A stretch of DNA of 64,000 nucleotides from Psococerastis gibbosa (lineage: Eukaryota; Arthropoda; Insecta; Psocodea; Psocidae), in contig OZ020485.1 in NCBI GenBank assembly GCA_963971405.1, positions 46,373,469 through 46,437,468 on the forward strand, given 5' to 3'. Every line of letters begins with the position of its first letter. The stretch's first letter is position 1. Below the pieces are notes generated by a model. It made no database searches and was not told the DNA's origin. It was given only the letters and a program-made list of their open reading frames with translations. This document shows positions 1 to 13,900 of the stretch, piece by piece. The position numbers and the translations under genes were made by a program.

Positions 1-560
1 AGTTTTCGCCAGTACCATGTCGGGGTGTCCTTTATTTGGTTTTTGTATCTGCCACGCACTATAATGCTGTCAATTGGGGTTCGGGTTCTACCATCAGTGG
101 CTTCCCAAACATAACTTCGTCTCGGGTGGGTTGGCAAAATGTGTTTGTGATCACTAGTCGTGCTTTGAGCACATGAGCAATTGTACCAGTCTGTTGCCCC
201 TGTTATTTCAATTTCCAAATCCAAAAGGTCCTGCAGCCGAACCATCTCTTCACAGTCCAACTACTGCATTCCAATCACCAATAATGACTAAGTTTTCATT
301 TGATTTCATATAGTATCTCAATGTCATTATCGGCAGATGGGGACGTGGGCATGTACACCTGTATTATCACCGTAGCCACGGGCTTGGTCTCTGCATTATT
401 CTGCCATTATATTTTACACAGCTCTTAACTCTCTTGCCAACACTACACCCACTCCTCGATCTAGTTTACCCTCAATACAGCCAGTCTGGGTCTCATCGAA
501 AGTCACCGCTACTGGGCCATCTCGTTCTCGCAACTCCTGTAACATTAAGATGCATTTTTT
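1..560 (-). mobile_element. RTE-like LINE endonuclease fragment (decayed)
   Basis: Read on the minus strand, in broken frames, this gives VIIQVYMPTSPSADND, then VIIGDWNAVV, then RRSYVWEATDGRTRTPIDSI followed by IVRGRYKN. These match the endonuclease of RTE-type LINEs (MPTS, GDWNA, the DYI-type motif). Several frameshifts and stops show it is dead. It lies upstream of the first trr exon, most likely in a trr intron. Confidence 0.75.
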
Positions 561-1393
561 TCATCTCTTTCTTTAGGTTTTCTAACTTGCTGTTTTGCAA
601 CAACGTCCGAACGTTCCATGTGGCTAATCTTGCTCCTCCGTTCTTGCGGTTCTTCTATTGTTTCTTCTTAATGTCGTGTTGTTGGCTTCTTTCTTCATTC
701 TTCATCTTCCTCGGTGTATTATTTCTAGTCTTCTTGCGTCGTCTCGATTAGTCCTCACCTGGAGCTCTGAACAGGGGACTATTTTACCTCCGGAATATAC
801 AGGGAGGTCCAGACCATCCGTCCACCTACTTTTTTCTCGAAAACGAATGACGTCAGGTCTGAATTTTTTTTATCATTACAAAGTGGGGGTGGATACATTT
901 CTAGAAATTAGTTTGGAATTTTTTGGGGACATATATAATGTATTTTTTCTAAAGACTTTTTCATGTTGCTGGTGCGAGGAATGCGGCAGTTTCCCGTTTC
1001 TTTCCGCATCGTAATGCCGTTGACCCACAGCAAGTTCATCCGCCTTTAGGGAGTTGTACATCCAAGGGCTTATAGAGTGCCCCAGTAGTGGTTGCTTATT
1101 TAGTATTTAGCTGCAACTATTAGCCCCGTCACATAGTCATCCTCGGGCTACTATGGCTTTTTCTAGACAAACCTGCAACACCCGACTTGCCCTCCGATTA
1201 TACTGCTGCCTGGTCGGGGACAGCTGCTTATTCGTTATATTTGCAGCTAGCCGCATTATCTGGTACCTTTTCGCTGTCTGCCGCATGTGACCTAGTAGCC
1301 TGCAGCTGTTGATACGTACACATTAGTGCATTTGTTGGATGAGTAAATATACAAAAATATAATTTGTTAATTTGTTGTCATTGTTATTCGCAG
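561..1393. other. Non-coding stretch upstream of the first trr exon
   Basis: There is no recognisable gene. ORFs here are short and without family features. The final 50 bases are T-rich and end in the splice acceptor ttattcgcag. This is probably the end of a trr intron whose start is outside the window. Confidence 0.6.
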
Positions 1394-4300
1394 GAGAATC
1401 TGCTAAATTTGGAGCTGGAAGCAGAAGACGACCAGGAAGGCAGAAGGGTTATAATTATCGGCAATTCGCCTGAATCAGAAAAGTCAGGAGGGGTAATGGA
1501 AATTGACGAAGACCTCATGGTGTATGAGCATATTGAGGAGGGTGAGGAACTGGTTGTTCTCGGTGACTGCGAAGTTATCGAAGCCCATGAGTTTGACATA
1601 TCGAACTGTGAAGTGATGGAAATCGAGAGTCTCGAAGAGGACGAGGAACCTGCCCCTGCGCCTCCCGTCCAGCCAGAAGCATCCAAGCAGCAGATTATTG
1701 TGCGCCACACGAAGAAAGGGAAACAAATTGTTATGGTGAAACGTAGCGAAGAGGGGAAAGATCAGCGGCAGGTCATGTTCCGATCGGAGAAATCAGACAG
1801 GTCTGACAACAGAATTATTAGTAGAGGTGGAAAAATTGGGCCTAAGGAGGAGTTCGATTCTTCGCCGTCCGCGGTAGCTCCCGGGACCCCAAGATCTGTA
1901 ACACCAACTGCGGTAACTCCGATGCCTCGATCAGTAACGCCTAATTCAGCGCCGAGTACTCCGTTAAGCACTTCGCCTGCACCTAGGTCTATTACACCGA
2001 CTGGGTCAGCAACACCTACCGTTGGTTCGCCCGCGTCGCGCTCTGTAACTCCAACCACGCCTCTACTGCGCTCTGTCACGCCTACTGCGTCATCAGTACC
2101 AAGATCTGTTACCCCTACAACTGTAGCTCCGCGCTCAGTGACGCCTACCACCTGTGGAACACCTAGATCTGTAACTCCAACTACTATTGTTACAATGCCT
2201 CGATCGGTTACTCCCACAACATCAATACCGTCCTCAGTTATGCCACCTGTTTCTGTGACTCTGCCTGTTACTCCACTAGCATTACCTGTTACTTCAGTAG
2301 TGTCACGGTCTGTGACACCGACTGCTTCGACGTTTACAAGTGCCACGCAACCACCGATGTCCGCTGCATTACTACGTTCAATGGAGCCTACCACTGTCGT
2401 GGCATCACGCTCTGATACACCACCGCCGGATGTACCTAGTTCTCCCACCGTACCTCGAGTGTCTACACCTACGTTCGTACGCAGAGTGCCTACGCCAAAT
2501 AACACACGCATTGCCACCCTTACTCCCAATCGGGAGTCTCCATCTCAGTCTAGTGAATCTGTGCACCTACCCATTGCGCCAATACAGTTTGTGAACCCTT
2601 CTAATACATTGCAATCATCGCAGTTGCCTCATTCTAATACATTTATGTTTTCGACCTCCGAGGCAGAACCAAATACTCCATTACGTAGTGATTTAATTGT
2701 TGAGCCGAAGAAGTCATCGGTTGTTGTTGAGGTGCCTAAGAGAGAAGAGCCAAAGACAGTTATGCCGACAATATCTTTCCCCGATTTCCCAGAAGGTCTA
2801 GCTTCCAAATTTATGTCAGCCGATTGCACTGTAATCAAGAAACCCGATTATCACGATCCTCCACCAATGACTTCGAATATTCGGGCTGCGAAAACTTATG
2901 AGAAACACAAGTTTGGAAAGCCGAAAGTGCCGATGACCGAGCATGATTATACGTCCGTAGTAAAGCCTGCTAAAATTGATGTTGATGAGACTGATATTAC
3001 ATCGCATATTGCAAAAATTGATCCAAAAGTAAGGGATATTATCAGTATTTCGAAGATTACCCCTGATCCTAAGAAAATTGACAGAAGGAAGTCTATGGAA
3101 GCTATGGGGAAAAGGAAAGCGGTTGAAGAGCGAAGACGCAGCTCAGAAAACAAGAGAGAATTTGAGCAAAGACGGCTTTTGATTCTGGAGGAAATTAAAC
3201 AAGAACAAATGAAAAATGAGACATCTACTCCAACAGTCGTTCAGACGCCTGTTGTGCCCGTTTCTAGTAGTACAATTGACAGCATAAAAACTGAGCATGA
3301 TCTTTCGGATGTTTTTGATATTTTAGAGAATATTGACAGCACTACATCGACAGCTAGACTTCTTAGCTCGTCGGAATTGCAAAGTATTGAGAAAACTCCA
3401 TTGTTTGAGAATGAAGAAATAGACAAATCACCTACGAAGCCAAAAGCGGAAGAAAATATTAATATCCAAAGCTTGTTGAATGAGTCTGGGAAAAGTGATC
3501 TTCAAATGAGCGATTTAGCTCGAGGAAGTGGGTCAAAACAGCCAGTAGCAGAGCCCAGGCTAATTATTCCACCAGTCACATCAGGAAACCAGTCGAAACT
3601 TGCAGCTTTGTTAACAGGTGGCAAGGTACCCACTCTGGAGACGCTGCTTGAGAAAGAAATCGAGAAAGAGGAGGAACACAAAGTTAAACCTGATCCTGAT
3701 AAGGAAACTAAACCTGACTTGAATTTGCTATTGTCCCCTACCACGGGTCTCATGAGAAGTGTGCCTCTAGCTACACAACCACCTCCTCCTGCTCTGCCTC
3801 AGACATCGCCTGAAAAAGAAATTGAAATAAAAAAAGAAGTGCCATCGCCTACTCAAGTGTCTCAGGCTGATACACCGAAGCATATGTTTGGCGTTCTCAT
3901 GAGTACGCGGCAGCTGCAAGTCCAAACACAACAATCGCCGACCCCTTCCGTGCATCAGCCACCTCCCGCTGTCCCTCAGCCGAACCATGCTCCTGTGATT
4001 CAGCAGACAGCTCTGCAGCAAACCCATCATATTTCTCAGTCGATTCAACAGACGATACAGCAAGTTTCGCAGTATCAACCACCGCCAAAAATGCAGCAAC
4101 CTCAGCAAAACGCACAGCATATAATGCAACAATTAATGGCGTCGCAGGAATCTATAATTCAGCAGCCAAAAGTTTCACAACAACAAATTTATCAGCAAAC
4201 CCATCCACCGAATCAGCAACTACCTTTGCAATCAGTGCTTATGCCAACCCCCTCTTTACAGTTTCAAACTATTCAACATTCAAGCAGTGTACAACAGCCG

Positions 4301-4933
4301 ACTCCGCATCTGGCTGCACAGCAACCACCTCGGTTTCAAATGTCTGCGTCTACCACACTACAAAGATTATCTGTTCCGTCAGCAGTTATGTCAACGACTA
4401 TAGCTCCATCCCGAACCGATGAGTCACAAAACGTGCTGCTGAAACAGTTGCTGCAGAATACGCGGTGTGCAACAGAAGCAGGCTCCCCCGGGGTACCCCG
4501 GTCTCCAACTCCGTCGACACCTAGTCCGATTACGAGCCCGACAATTAAGAAGGAGCCTATAGACATAAGCGAGATTAAGACAGAGTCAGCGGAAGATTTA
4601 AAGAAGCTGAAACGACGTCAGTACCAGCAGAAGCGTAGGCAGAGCCAGGGAAAAGAGGGGGGCACACCGAAGAAACGGGCTCGGAAAGGTTCGCGAATGG
4701 AAGAGGATTACGAGAGTTTTACGGACAATTTGATGGCGCAGCTTAAGACGTTGCCGCCGTTGAGCGTGATGGAGCCCACATTGCCGAGGAATTACAATGT
4801 GTGTCCCGTTTTTGGTGCTACTGAAGTAGCTGCATTGCCCACAGAGGACTACTATTCGATTAAACCTTTCGGAGATTTGGAGAAGCCACCACCAAAGAGC
4901 CCTGTAACTACGCAGCGCGGATTTTACGAAGAG
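1394..4933 (+). CDS. trr: trr exon a (first exon in the window): low-complexity regulatory region
   Basis: A 3540-bp exon between the acceptor ttattcgcag and the donor gaagag/gtaagg, encoding fragment residues 1-1180. It is acidic at the start, then holds about a dozen copies of RSVTPT-like units (about 1890-2420), long Pro/Thr/Ser and Gln stretches (3900-4340) and a basic block KKLKRR...PKKRARKG (4596-4690). LxxLL motifs occur at residues 736 (LAALL), 748 (LETLL) and 1016 (LKQLL); in this family such boxes contact nuclear receptors. The end, with [17 protein letters not shown] and GFYEE, is the conserved KMT2C/D pre-ePHD region. Confidence 0.95.
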
Positions 4934-7900
4934 GTAAGGGATTATTTATTATTATTATTATTAATATTTTTTAAATTCGATCGCCTAGCTGCATTGACGT
5001 AGAAAATATATGGACTACTCATGGTGCGTGATCGGTCCGACTTGGCCCCCTTTATTGTCCCCCATGCCAAACTGGCGGCAGAAATTTACAAACTAAAGGT
5101 ACGAACATGTAAATATAATTTACTCATACAAAAAAAAAAAAAAATTATTTTTAAACAACTAGTCTCTACCTCGGACACGATAAAATAAAGTATTTTTGAC
5201 ATTTTATTTATATATTTCTTTAAAATATATGCAACAATATCATATCTAAGCAATCTAAAAGAACGTAAATGGTAAAAATAAGTCAGCAAGTGTCGTGTTA
5301 CTTTTAATTTTTGATGTGTGCAATAAGTTAAATAGGTCCTCATCCTTTTTTCACTACAATAAAATTGGAAAAAAAAAAAAAAAACGCCAGGGGAGGGGAC
5401 CGTCAATGACCCAATCATCCCCAGTCTCTCGTGGTTCAGTAGTATACGTCTTAGTCTATGGCAGAAGCAGTCTATATATTTTTTACGTCATTGCTTAGCT
5501 GTAAGTGTAGCTCCAAGGCACTAAAGCTCGCAATTTTAGGACCATGTCCATTTCATTCTCGAATTAGCAGTTTTTATTATTACAATTTATTGCACTGTTG
5601 ACTATTCGATTTATATTGCTCATGTTTTTGGTTCTCTAGGAGTTCTCGCCTGTGCAACTGTGGAGCGATAATGCAGATCGGCGTTTGGAAATGCTCTTGG
5701 GCTCTAGAGAAAGAGATACTGACACACCTGACACCGTTGTCAGCACATCATCGCCTGAGACGGTCAGGCCGGAGTCGCCACTGCGCTTCCCCGCGCTTCA
5801 TGTTATTAAGGTACAAGCTTTTAGTAACAACGCATGTTTTTGCTTTCCAATTTATACGTAGTATAAGGAAAGCTTTGTGATCGTCGAAATTTTCGATTCC
5901 GAGATTTCAACGGATTTACACGTTTTGAGGTCCCAGGAACCCAAAAAAGTGGTTTTTACAAAATGTCTGTCTGTCTGTCTGTTCGTCGATTTCAGGGCAA
6001 ACTACTCAGTGGATTTGAGTGAAATTTGGCATGTAGGTTCACAAAAATCATACCTCGGGACCATTTTTTTTTTGGGGGGCTAACTCAATTTGGGGGGGTT
6101 TTATTTTCAAAAAACTCCAAAAAAAAACGTCCAAAAAAATTATTTCTCAAAAACGGCTCCAACGATTTCTTTTAAATTCTCGTAGATTGTAGTCGTTATT
6201 AATGTTGACAAAATGCGGGGGGTCGCTTGCCCCTTGATAGTTTGCTTCTGGGGGTAAAAAAATAAAAATAACTAAATTTTAATGAAAAAATGACTAAAAA
6301 ATGCGAAACCTTTCTATCGATGATTTCTACCTTCAAGCATGTTTTAGGTGTTAAATTGAGTAACGAAACCGGATAGGTTGCTTTCCCAAAAAAATATTTG
6401 GTTTTGCCCAAAAAATTATTTTTTGAAAAAAATGATAGAAAATTCGCGCTCAAATGCATTGCATGCCCTGCGATTATTGCTGTGTGGTAATTAATGTGTT
6501 TGTTTGACCTATCGAGAATTTACCTCACTTCCAGTGACGTCAGGTGGACAACCGCCCCCCCCCCCCCCCCCCGAGATATCGGAAATTTAACCATAGGAAA
6601 ATTATTTGCCATAAAATTACTAATTTTCTCTATCTAATAATTTTGATAAATTGGAAAGCATGTTCGAGTAAACTCGGACCGGTTCTTTTTTTTATATAGC
6701 AGTGCTCGGTTACATGAGACACATGGTCGGGCGTCGGGCCTAACTAAACTTCTCTAGTAACCGAACTTCTTTACGAATAGAGTTTCAACGCCTAACACTT
6801 GAACTCAGTAGAGTAGGGATATTCTCTCCGTCTTAATAAATAAATAATGACATTTAGCTCGATTACTAAGTCAACTTAGAGAAGTTAAAGCTATAAAGCC
6901 TTTTCTTAGAGGAAGGCCCAATAACGCCTGCTTTGCCGAAGCATGGCCAGAAAAGGTAGCATGTTTGGGACTCGAGCCAACAACCTTTGTGTATGTCAGA
7001 GTCCGTACCGCTACTCTACATGTATGTACAAGACAGAGCTTTACTTCCTTGTAAGAGTTTCCGTGGTGACTTCGTGGAACTTGGGGAAGGTCTTAGGGAA
7101 GAGTACTTTTACTCCCTACTTTTGATCCATTTTAATTGGATTTCCTACCTACTCATTTTTTGGAACAATTTTAAAAATAAATATCGATCTTACTGATTGT
7201 CAAAAACATGCATTACATTTGCAGAAATGCTCCTCTGCATTTCGGCATGTGGCCTTTACTACCACCAATTGGCCACTGTTCTTGATCTCCTTTCTCGGGA
7301 TCACCGCTGCAATCGTTTTTTGTACAAATCATATTCTATAATTGTGGCCAATTTGTGTTATAAAGAGGTATATTAAATATCAAAATGCTCTGAAACATTC
7401 CTTCAGTTCTGATATTTTTGACAGCTTATTTAATGAGATATTGGATTTTTTCACTCATAAGACTTTTACCCCTTCGATTGTCACTTAAACGTAATATTTT
7501 GGTTACAGGACGATAGCGAACAAGATCTATTTAGCCGAGCTTCTCCCCCCATCCCAGTGGTCGTGCCCATACCAATCCGGCCACGGCCTTCACAACTCCA
7601 AGCCCCACCCACTCGCCCCCACCCCAATGACCCGAAGGAGGACAAGGAAAACTCGGGCCCCGGCAACGTCCGTGTAACGCTAACACTCAACTCCGATGCC
7701 GCCAAAGACATTCTGAACGTTCTCAAGGACCTGGCAAATCTCTTGCACATCCCACCGCCCACCAAGTACCAAATCGTTGAAAGAACCACCACGCCGCCGA
7801 GCATGAAACTCGGGCTGTACCGCAATCGGGGAAAAGACGGGAAAGAGGGCGCACCTGTTGACATACAGAGTATTCTCAACGGGCAGGCGAAATTTTGCAA

Positions 7901-10900
7901 ACACTGCGACGTGGTCATACTCGGCGGGGCTATCAGGAAGAAGGTGTGGGAGTTGCCATTTTTAGCGAAGCGCGATGACCTTGACACGCTGGAGGAGTTG
8001 CATTTCTGCGGTTCCAACTGTTTTATGCAGTTTTCGTTGATGCACAAGTCGCCGATAGAGGGCCGCGACACCGTGGGCTCTGTGGTGGACCACAAGACGA
8101 CTGTGCGGGAGGGGGCGACAGGGGATGGGGCAGCAGCGGCTGTCGAGTCGAAACAGTTGAAAGGGACGCGGTACAAGTATTGGCAGCCTGGTTGTTTGCA
8201 GCCTCCTACCAGGTACTTGTTTATTGTACTAAACAATCAACTGTATAATATTCTGTATAAGCAATATTTTATGTAATCATATAAACATGTACCTACTAAC
8301 TTAGTACTCTACAGGCCGGAAAATTAGAAGAAATGGATAAATGGACGGAAGCGGGATTGAAACCCTGATCTTGTATTAACAATTTAACATTTGATTAATG
8401 AATGTAGGGTTGTTTAGCACGTCATAAATTAGTACATAGAAGAAATTAAGTCACAATAAATGCAATACCAAAAAGCTGCCCTAGTGCCCTACAGACTACC
8501 CAGAATTCTTTACAGTAATAGGGACAAATCTTTCATAAAATATAACTGATACCATACAAAATACAACACAATAGGTCAGATTTAGATAAGATAAGAATGA
8601 GGTAGGTTGACCATTCCTAGAAGGAGCTTGTGCCTTATTCTAGAGCCCAGATATGTTGGTTTTTACCTGTTGCCTTTATCCTTCTAACTAACAGACTCCC
8701 TGTTCCTCGAATCGTATTCATGGATTACGACGCTTATTATTCACGATTACGACGGAGTGGCAATAGGAGGCGTGAACCCTTCCCATGTAATAATTTATTA
8801 TTATTATTATTTTTTTAGATACAAGAGGCCAACTGAGCGGGAACTTATGGACATGCTTTTCCGAGCTGGTGTCACACTCACACCCAGCCAAAACACCGAT
8901 GACACTCGAAGGTGCCTGTTCTGCCATCAGGTAAGTCTTCTTCTTCTTCCCCCTTAATGCAGCGTGGGCGGTCGCCCCGAACCCATTTCCTGAACTCATC
9001 CCGGTCGGACGTTAACGCTTTGAGCTCGGCCACTGTTTTTCCTCTTGCTCCGACGAGTTGTTCAATCCTTTCCTCTAGGGTTGCCCTCGGTCTGCCAATG
9101 GGTCTTCTTCACCCGGTAAGTCATAATAATTAATGGCACCCTGTCACAATTGAAAAATAGCCCTAATTTAAGACTAGATTATCCGCAAGTCTTTTACGTT
9201 ATAACCGACGCAGGGTGAAGTAGACAGTAGACTTAGTCTTTATCTACTGCCATAGTAGGTATGTGTTATTGTTTCTATTTTATGTCACTATGTATTGTCT
9301 GATAATGTTTCATGGACTACGAATGTGCCGGAATAGTCTAGTGGTAGTAATGACTATGAAAGGTAAGGTCGCGGGGTTCGAGCCTCGACATGAAAGAAAA
9401 AATTTCCCGTCGGACCTGGGTCCACCCAACCCTAATGACCGCCTTACCTTCACTGGAATTGCAAAAATACGGCCACAACATCCCAAATAGTGCAGTGGTG
9501 AAGAGAGATGGTCCGTTACCCTCATTGGGATGTCGTGCCGCGGCGTTTTTATTTTTCGCTACCTACGTAAAAGCTTTTATTTATTTATTTTGCATACAGA
9601 TTGGGGATGGTGTACCAGATGGGCCTGCGCGACTTCTCAACTTCGATGTAAACAAATGGGTTCATCTGAACTGCGCTCTGTGGTCGGACGATGTGTATGA
9701 GCGGGTCAACGGGGCGCTCATGAATGTGGACAACGCGCTGCAGCAGGGGCAGAGCACCAAGTGCGCGCTGTGTGGACAACTCGGCGCGTCCATACACTGC
9801 TTCAAAGTCCGCTGCTCCAATGTGTACCATTTGAGCTGTGCTGTCAAGGATGAGTGTGTCTTCTTTAAGAATAAGGTAACTGTAATGACGTTCGGTACTG
9901 TTCGGCATAGTCCAGTTGGTAGAATGCTGGACCTTGAAACGTATAGACCTATTGACTTACTTACTAGCCAACTCCCACCACACTGATGGACCTGGGTAGA
10001 CTGTGTGGAATTGGATTTTTAATTAGCTTAGACCAAGTCTTTCCTGTTCTGGCTTCAGTGTTCTGCCTATAGACGACTACACCCAATAAAAGAACTTAAT
10101 TTAAAATATACAGTAGATTATAATATGAATACACTTACCCTAGCATCGTTGCTCTCAATCTTCTGCTTGGGAATTTCCCTCTAAGTCTCCGTTACATGTC
10201 TTTTATCACTTCAGGGAGCCTACCCATTAGTAGTCTAAGAGACATGTAACTAGAGCTCTGATTGGCTAATAATGACGCACAATTACGATAGCAGGCCATA
10301 AGCACACATGTATATTATTACCTTGAGACTTAGTTGTCAGTTGTGTGAATCATTATTATGCAATTTTATTGATCTCAATTGTCAGCGCAACAAACGAAAG
10401 GACAAATTTTTCTCGGCACCTAAGTTCACCCAACTTTTAAATTTACCTTACTTCATTAGTAGGGAAAACACGTCATTTTCAAGAACAAGTTGTGTCTACC
10501 TGCAATGCTCTTTGGTATGGTCCGGAGTAGTCTAGTTGGTCGAATTTTCCGCTAGACCTGGTTTCACCCAACTTTTATGGGTACCTAACTTCATTGGTAA
10601 GTGAAACCCGTTTTCTTCAAGAATAGGGTGTGTGAACCTGCAATATTGTTCGCTATGGTCAGCAATAATCCAGTTAGGAGAGCAAAAATCGTACGAACGG
10701 CAGAAATTGGGTTATGTATGAATTGGGAGTCCCTTGTCACAGTGAAGGGGATACATGGAAGGTGGATAAAGAATATTATTGTTATTTCATTCTTGCAGTG
10801 ATTTAATGTTTATTTGCAGACTACCTACTGTCTAGCCCATGTGCCGAAGAACGACAAGGACAATGAACTGACGACATTAAGTGTCTTCCGCCGGGTGTAC

Positions 10901-13900
10901 GTGCAAAGAGATGAGGAGAGGCAAGTGGCCACAATGATGCACAACTCCGAACTGAATCACATCATGCGGGTCGGCTCGCTTATATTCCTCAGCGTCGGCC
11001 AGCTGCTACCTCACCAGTTACCTGTCTTTCATACGTCCAACTACATTTACCCAGTTGGATACAAAATTGTAAGTTATGTCTGGTATTGCAAAAAATAATA
11101 AAATATAATCAGGTTCGAGGGGGGGGGGGGGGGGCTCGGCAAAAATCACGAAATATCACAAGGGGGTAAGGTATCACGTGTACTTATTTTTTGTCAAATG
11201 CATGATTACACCTTCCTTCCATATTGCTTTTATGTCAGTCACAAACAACCTGCAACCTTTCTGTTTAGACATTTTTATCATGGTCCTTAATTTTCTACAA
11301 TAGAATAAAATTAGATTATACTTTATACCTGTATTTAAAAATAATATTATAAACATTTTAAGATTCTTTGTAGGTACTAATAAATACACGTGATTTTGGG
11401 TGATGGGGGGGGGGGGGGGTAGTCTTAAACTTCACCACGTATCACCAAGGGGGAGGGGTTAAAAAATGTGTTTAAAAAAAACATCACAACATCACGTGAT
11501 TAATATTAATGGACGGCCCCTTAGATTATATAATCAATACGTTTAGGGTCATTCCATTCAGCCGAAATTCAAGATATTACGAAATTCAACTCAACAAAAT
11601 ACCTTGGAATAACATTCGATGGTAGAAGTTGTTGTAGTAAATAGCTACAGCAGTAAAAACAACACATTTTCCCCTAATTTTCTAGATCCGGTTCTACTGG
11701 AGCATGCGGCGCGTCAACAAGCGATGCCAGTACGTGTGCTCCATACATGACGCGGCGAATCGGCCCGAGTTCCGGATTCTAGTCCAGGAGCCCGGGTTTG
11801 ACGACATTGAGCTGAGAGATGCGTCCCCGAAGGCGTTGTGGCTCCGTATTTTGGAACCCCTGCAGACTCTACGGAAGGAGCACGGTGTTGTGAACCTGTA
11901 TCCCCGCTACGTCTCCGGCGAGGATCTGTTTGGCCTCACGGAGCCCGCTGTAGTCCGCGTGCTCGAAAGTTTACCTGGTGAGTTTGTTTATTTTGTTATA
12001 AATTGAAATATAAGATTGCTAGGCCGCCATGTTTTTTTTATTTTTTTAAAGGTTAATCGCATACAATCAATTTAATGAATGTATCCGGTTGACCTCTTCA
12101 GTCGCCTCTGTAGGTTAGTAACCGTGTTGAGTTACGACACGTCTCTGATCGCATGGCGTGTAAGGACTCGCACAAGTGCAAGCACGTTACCACCTGGCCA
12201 TCGAAGTCGATGTTGTTTTATGGTTGCGTGTATTTTTTCATTTAAAAGAAAATCGACACCCTCACTGCACGTAAAACTCTACGCGTAAAACAAATACACA
12301 ATAATTGTAAGGTCGCCCCAGGTAAACATACAACAAGTTTCCCTGCCCTAAAATAAAATAATTAAAAAATTTGACATACAAACATCACAATTTTAAACTA
12401 ACATGTTAATATCATATCTCACATTTAACAGTCTAAGACGTCTAATCCACTATTTCAAACAAGGTCCGCTGTAGGTTAGTTTATAAACATTTGCAAAGAA
12501 ATTATGTACTAAGCTCGACTTATTGTATCGCATACAAACAATTTAATGAATGTATCCGATTGACCTTTTCAGTCGCCTCTGTAGGTTATTACTCGTGATG
12601 AGTACGACACGTCTCCGATTGCATGGCGTGTAAAGACTCGCACAAGTGCAAGCACGACGTTAATAGTCTAAATTGTGAAAGTGGTCCATGGCTGCAAAAA
12701 GTTTTAGGAACCCTGTTTTTGACGATAACCTGCCCAATGCATTATATTCGATGAATCAATTTTAAAAAATGGATATGGCGTGACTCGAACGCTCGATGTA
12801 TGCCCTGCCAGGACATTTTACTTCCACACTGTCTGTCCTATCTCGCCAGTAGAGGTAACGCGGCAAGGCATACGTATACGAATTATGGCCGTTGGCAACC
12901 TGATGTATGCACTCGATGTCAACAAACACTGCGACGAGCGTTTATAACTCTTAACCATTCTAGCCTTTAACTTCAGTTCTACTTCAGAGTCCATTATTTA
13001 TTTATACATTTTGATACACTTTCCGTAAGATATGTATGAGTATGCAGACAAAATTTGCCTAACAAAACGACAGCCTTCTGGAGTCGGTAAGTGCGACGTC
13101 AAATGTCCCAGTGCCGAATTTCCTGATAATCCTATACAAGGCGCGCAGTTGTGATCCTTTCCTCGGGTCGTAAGCAACGGTGTTTATGGTTAGCAGCAAA
13201 TCGGACTACTCCCATTTCGCGTTTTTTTGTGCGAAGTCGATTGTCACTGGAAATATCGATCGTGGGTCGTCAGAAATATCCATTAAATTAGCAGAAATGC
13301 TCCTCTACATTTCAATTTATGACATGTTGCCTTCACTAACACCAATTGCAGTTCCTGAACTCCTTCCTCAGGACTACCACACCAATGCTCTGAAATATTT
13401 GTATTTTTGAGAGCTCTACGTTCGATATGGCCCGGTACACACGTACGATTCGGCACGCACGAGTTGCGGTGTTTTTTTTTCTTCATTGTAGCTCATAGTT
13501 GTAAAAACCACAAAATATTTTTAATGTTGAAGTGTCGAAGGGAAAACCTGTCCACCAGTGCGCGGTCGGCTTCACGCCAGGCTCAGAAATCTTCTAAAGT
13601 TGACTCCGTGGTTTTCCAAGTACCCATTTGCTACAATGAACATACGTCCAGGGCCGTGCCCAGGCGGGTCCGGACCCCCCCCCCCCCCCCGAAATGCATT
13701 TTTTATGTAAACCTGTATTGTTTGAAGAATTTGTCCATTAATTCCTTAACAAATTATCTTAATTAAGTCTCTTAACTAAACTAATTTGTTACTTGTTCAG
13801 GTGTGGAGACATTAACGGACTACAAGTTCAAGTACGGCCGTAACCCACTACTCGAACTACCCCTGGCTGTGAACCCAACGGGGTGCGCGCGGTCTGAGCC

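Larger units (their letters stand above)
11978..13800 (+). other. trr intron g-h: 1.8 kb of repeats
   Basis: Two copies of a roughly 140-bp repeat (12057-12195 and 12526-12660), a fragment of the 'agaaatgctcctct' repeat (13287-13400), a GGCCCGGTACACACG MITE-like piece (13428-13640) and a C run (13675-13691). No coding signal was seen. Confidence 0.65.

Noticed and set aside
1762..2529. 255-codon ORF on the minus strand
   Set aside because: It is the antisense of the RSVTPT repeat exon of trr; its GVTDRG-type repeats are the mirror of that repeat, with no family features.
7481..8236. 251-codon ORF on the minus strand
   Set aside because: Antisense of trr exon c, whose plus-strand product is conserved; open only because of base composition.
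9324..9395. tRNA gene
   Set aside because: It has A and B boxes but no stable cloverleaf, and the same sequence with its body recurs as a SINE.
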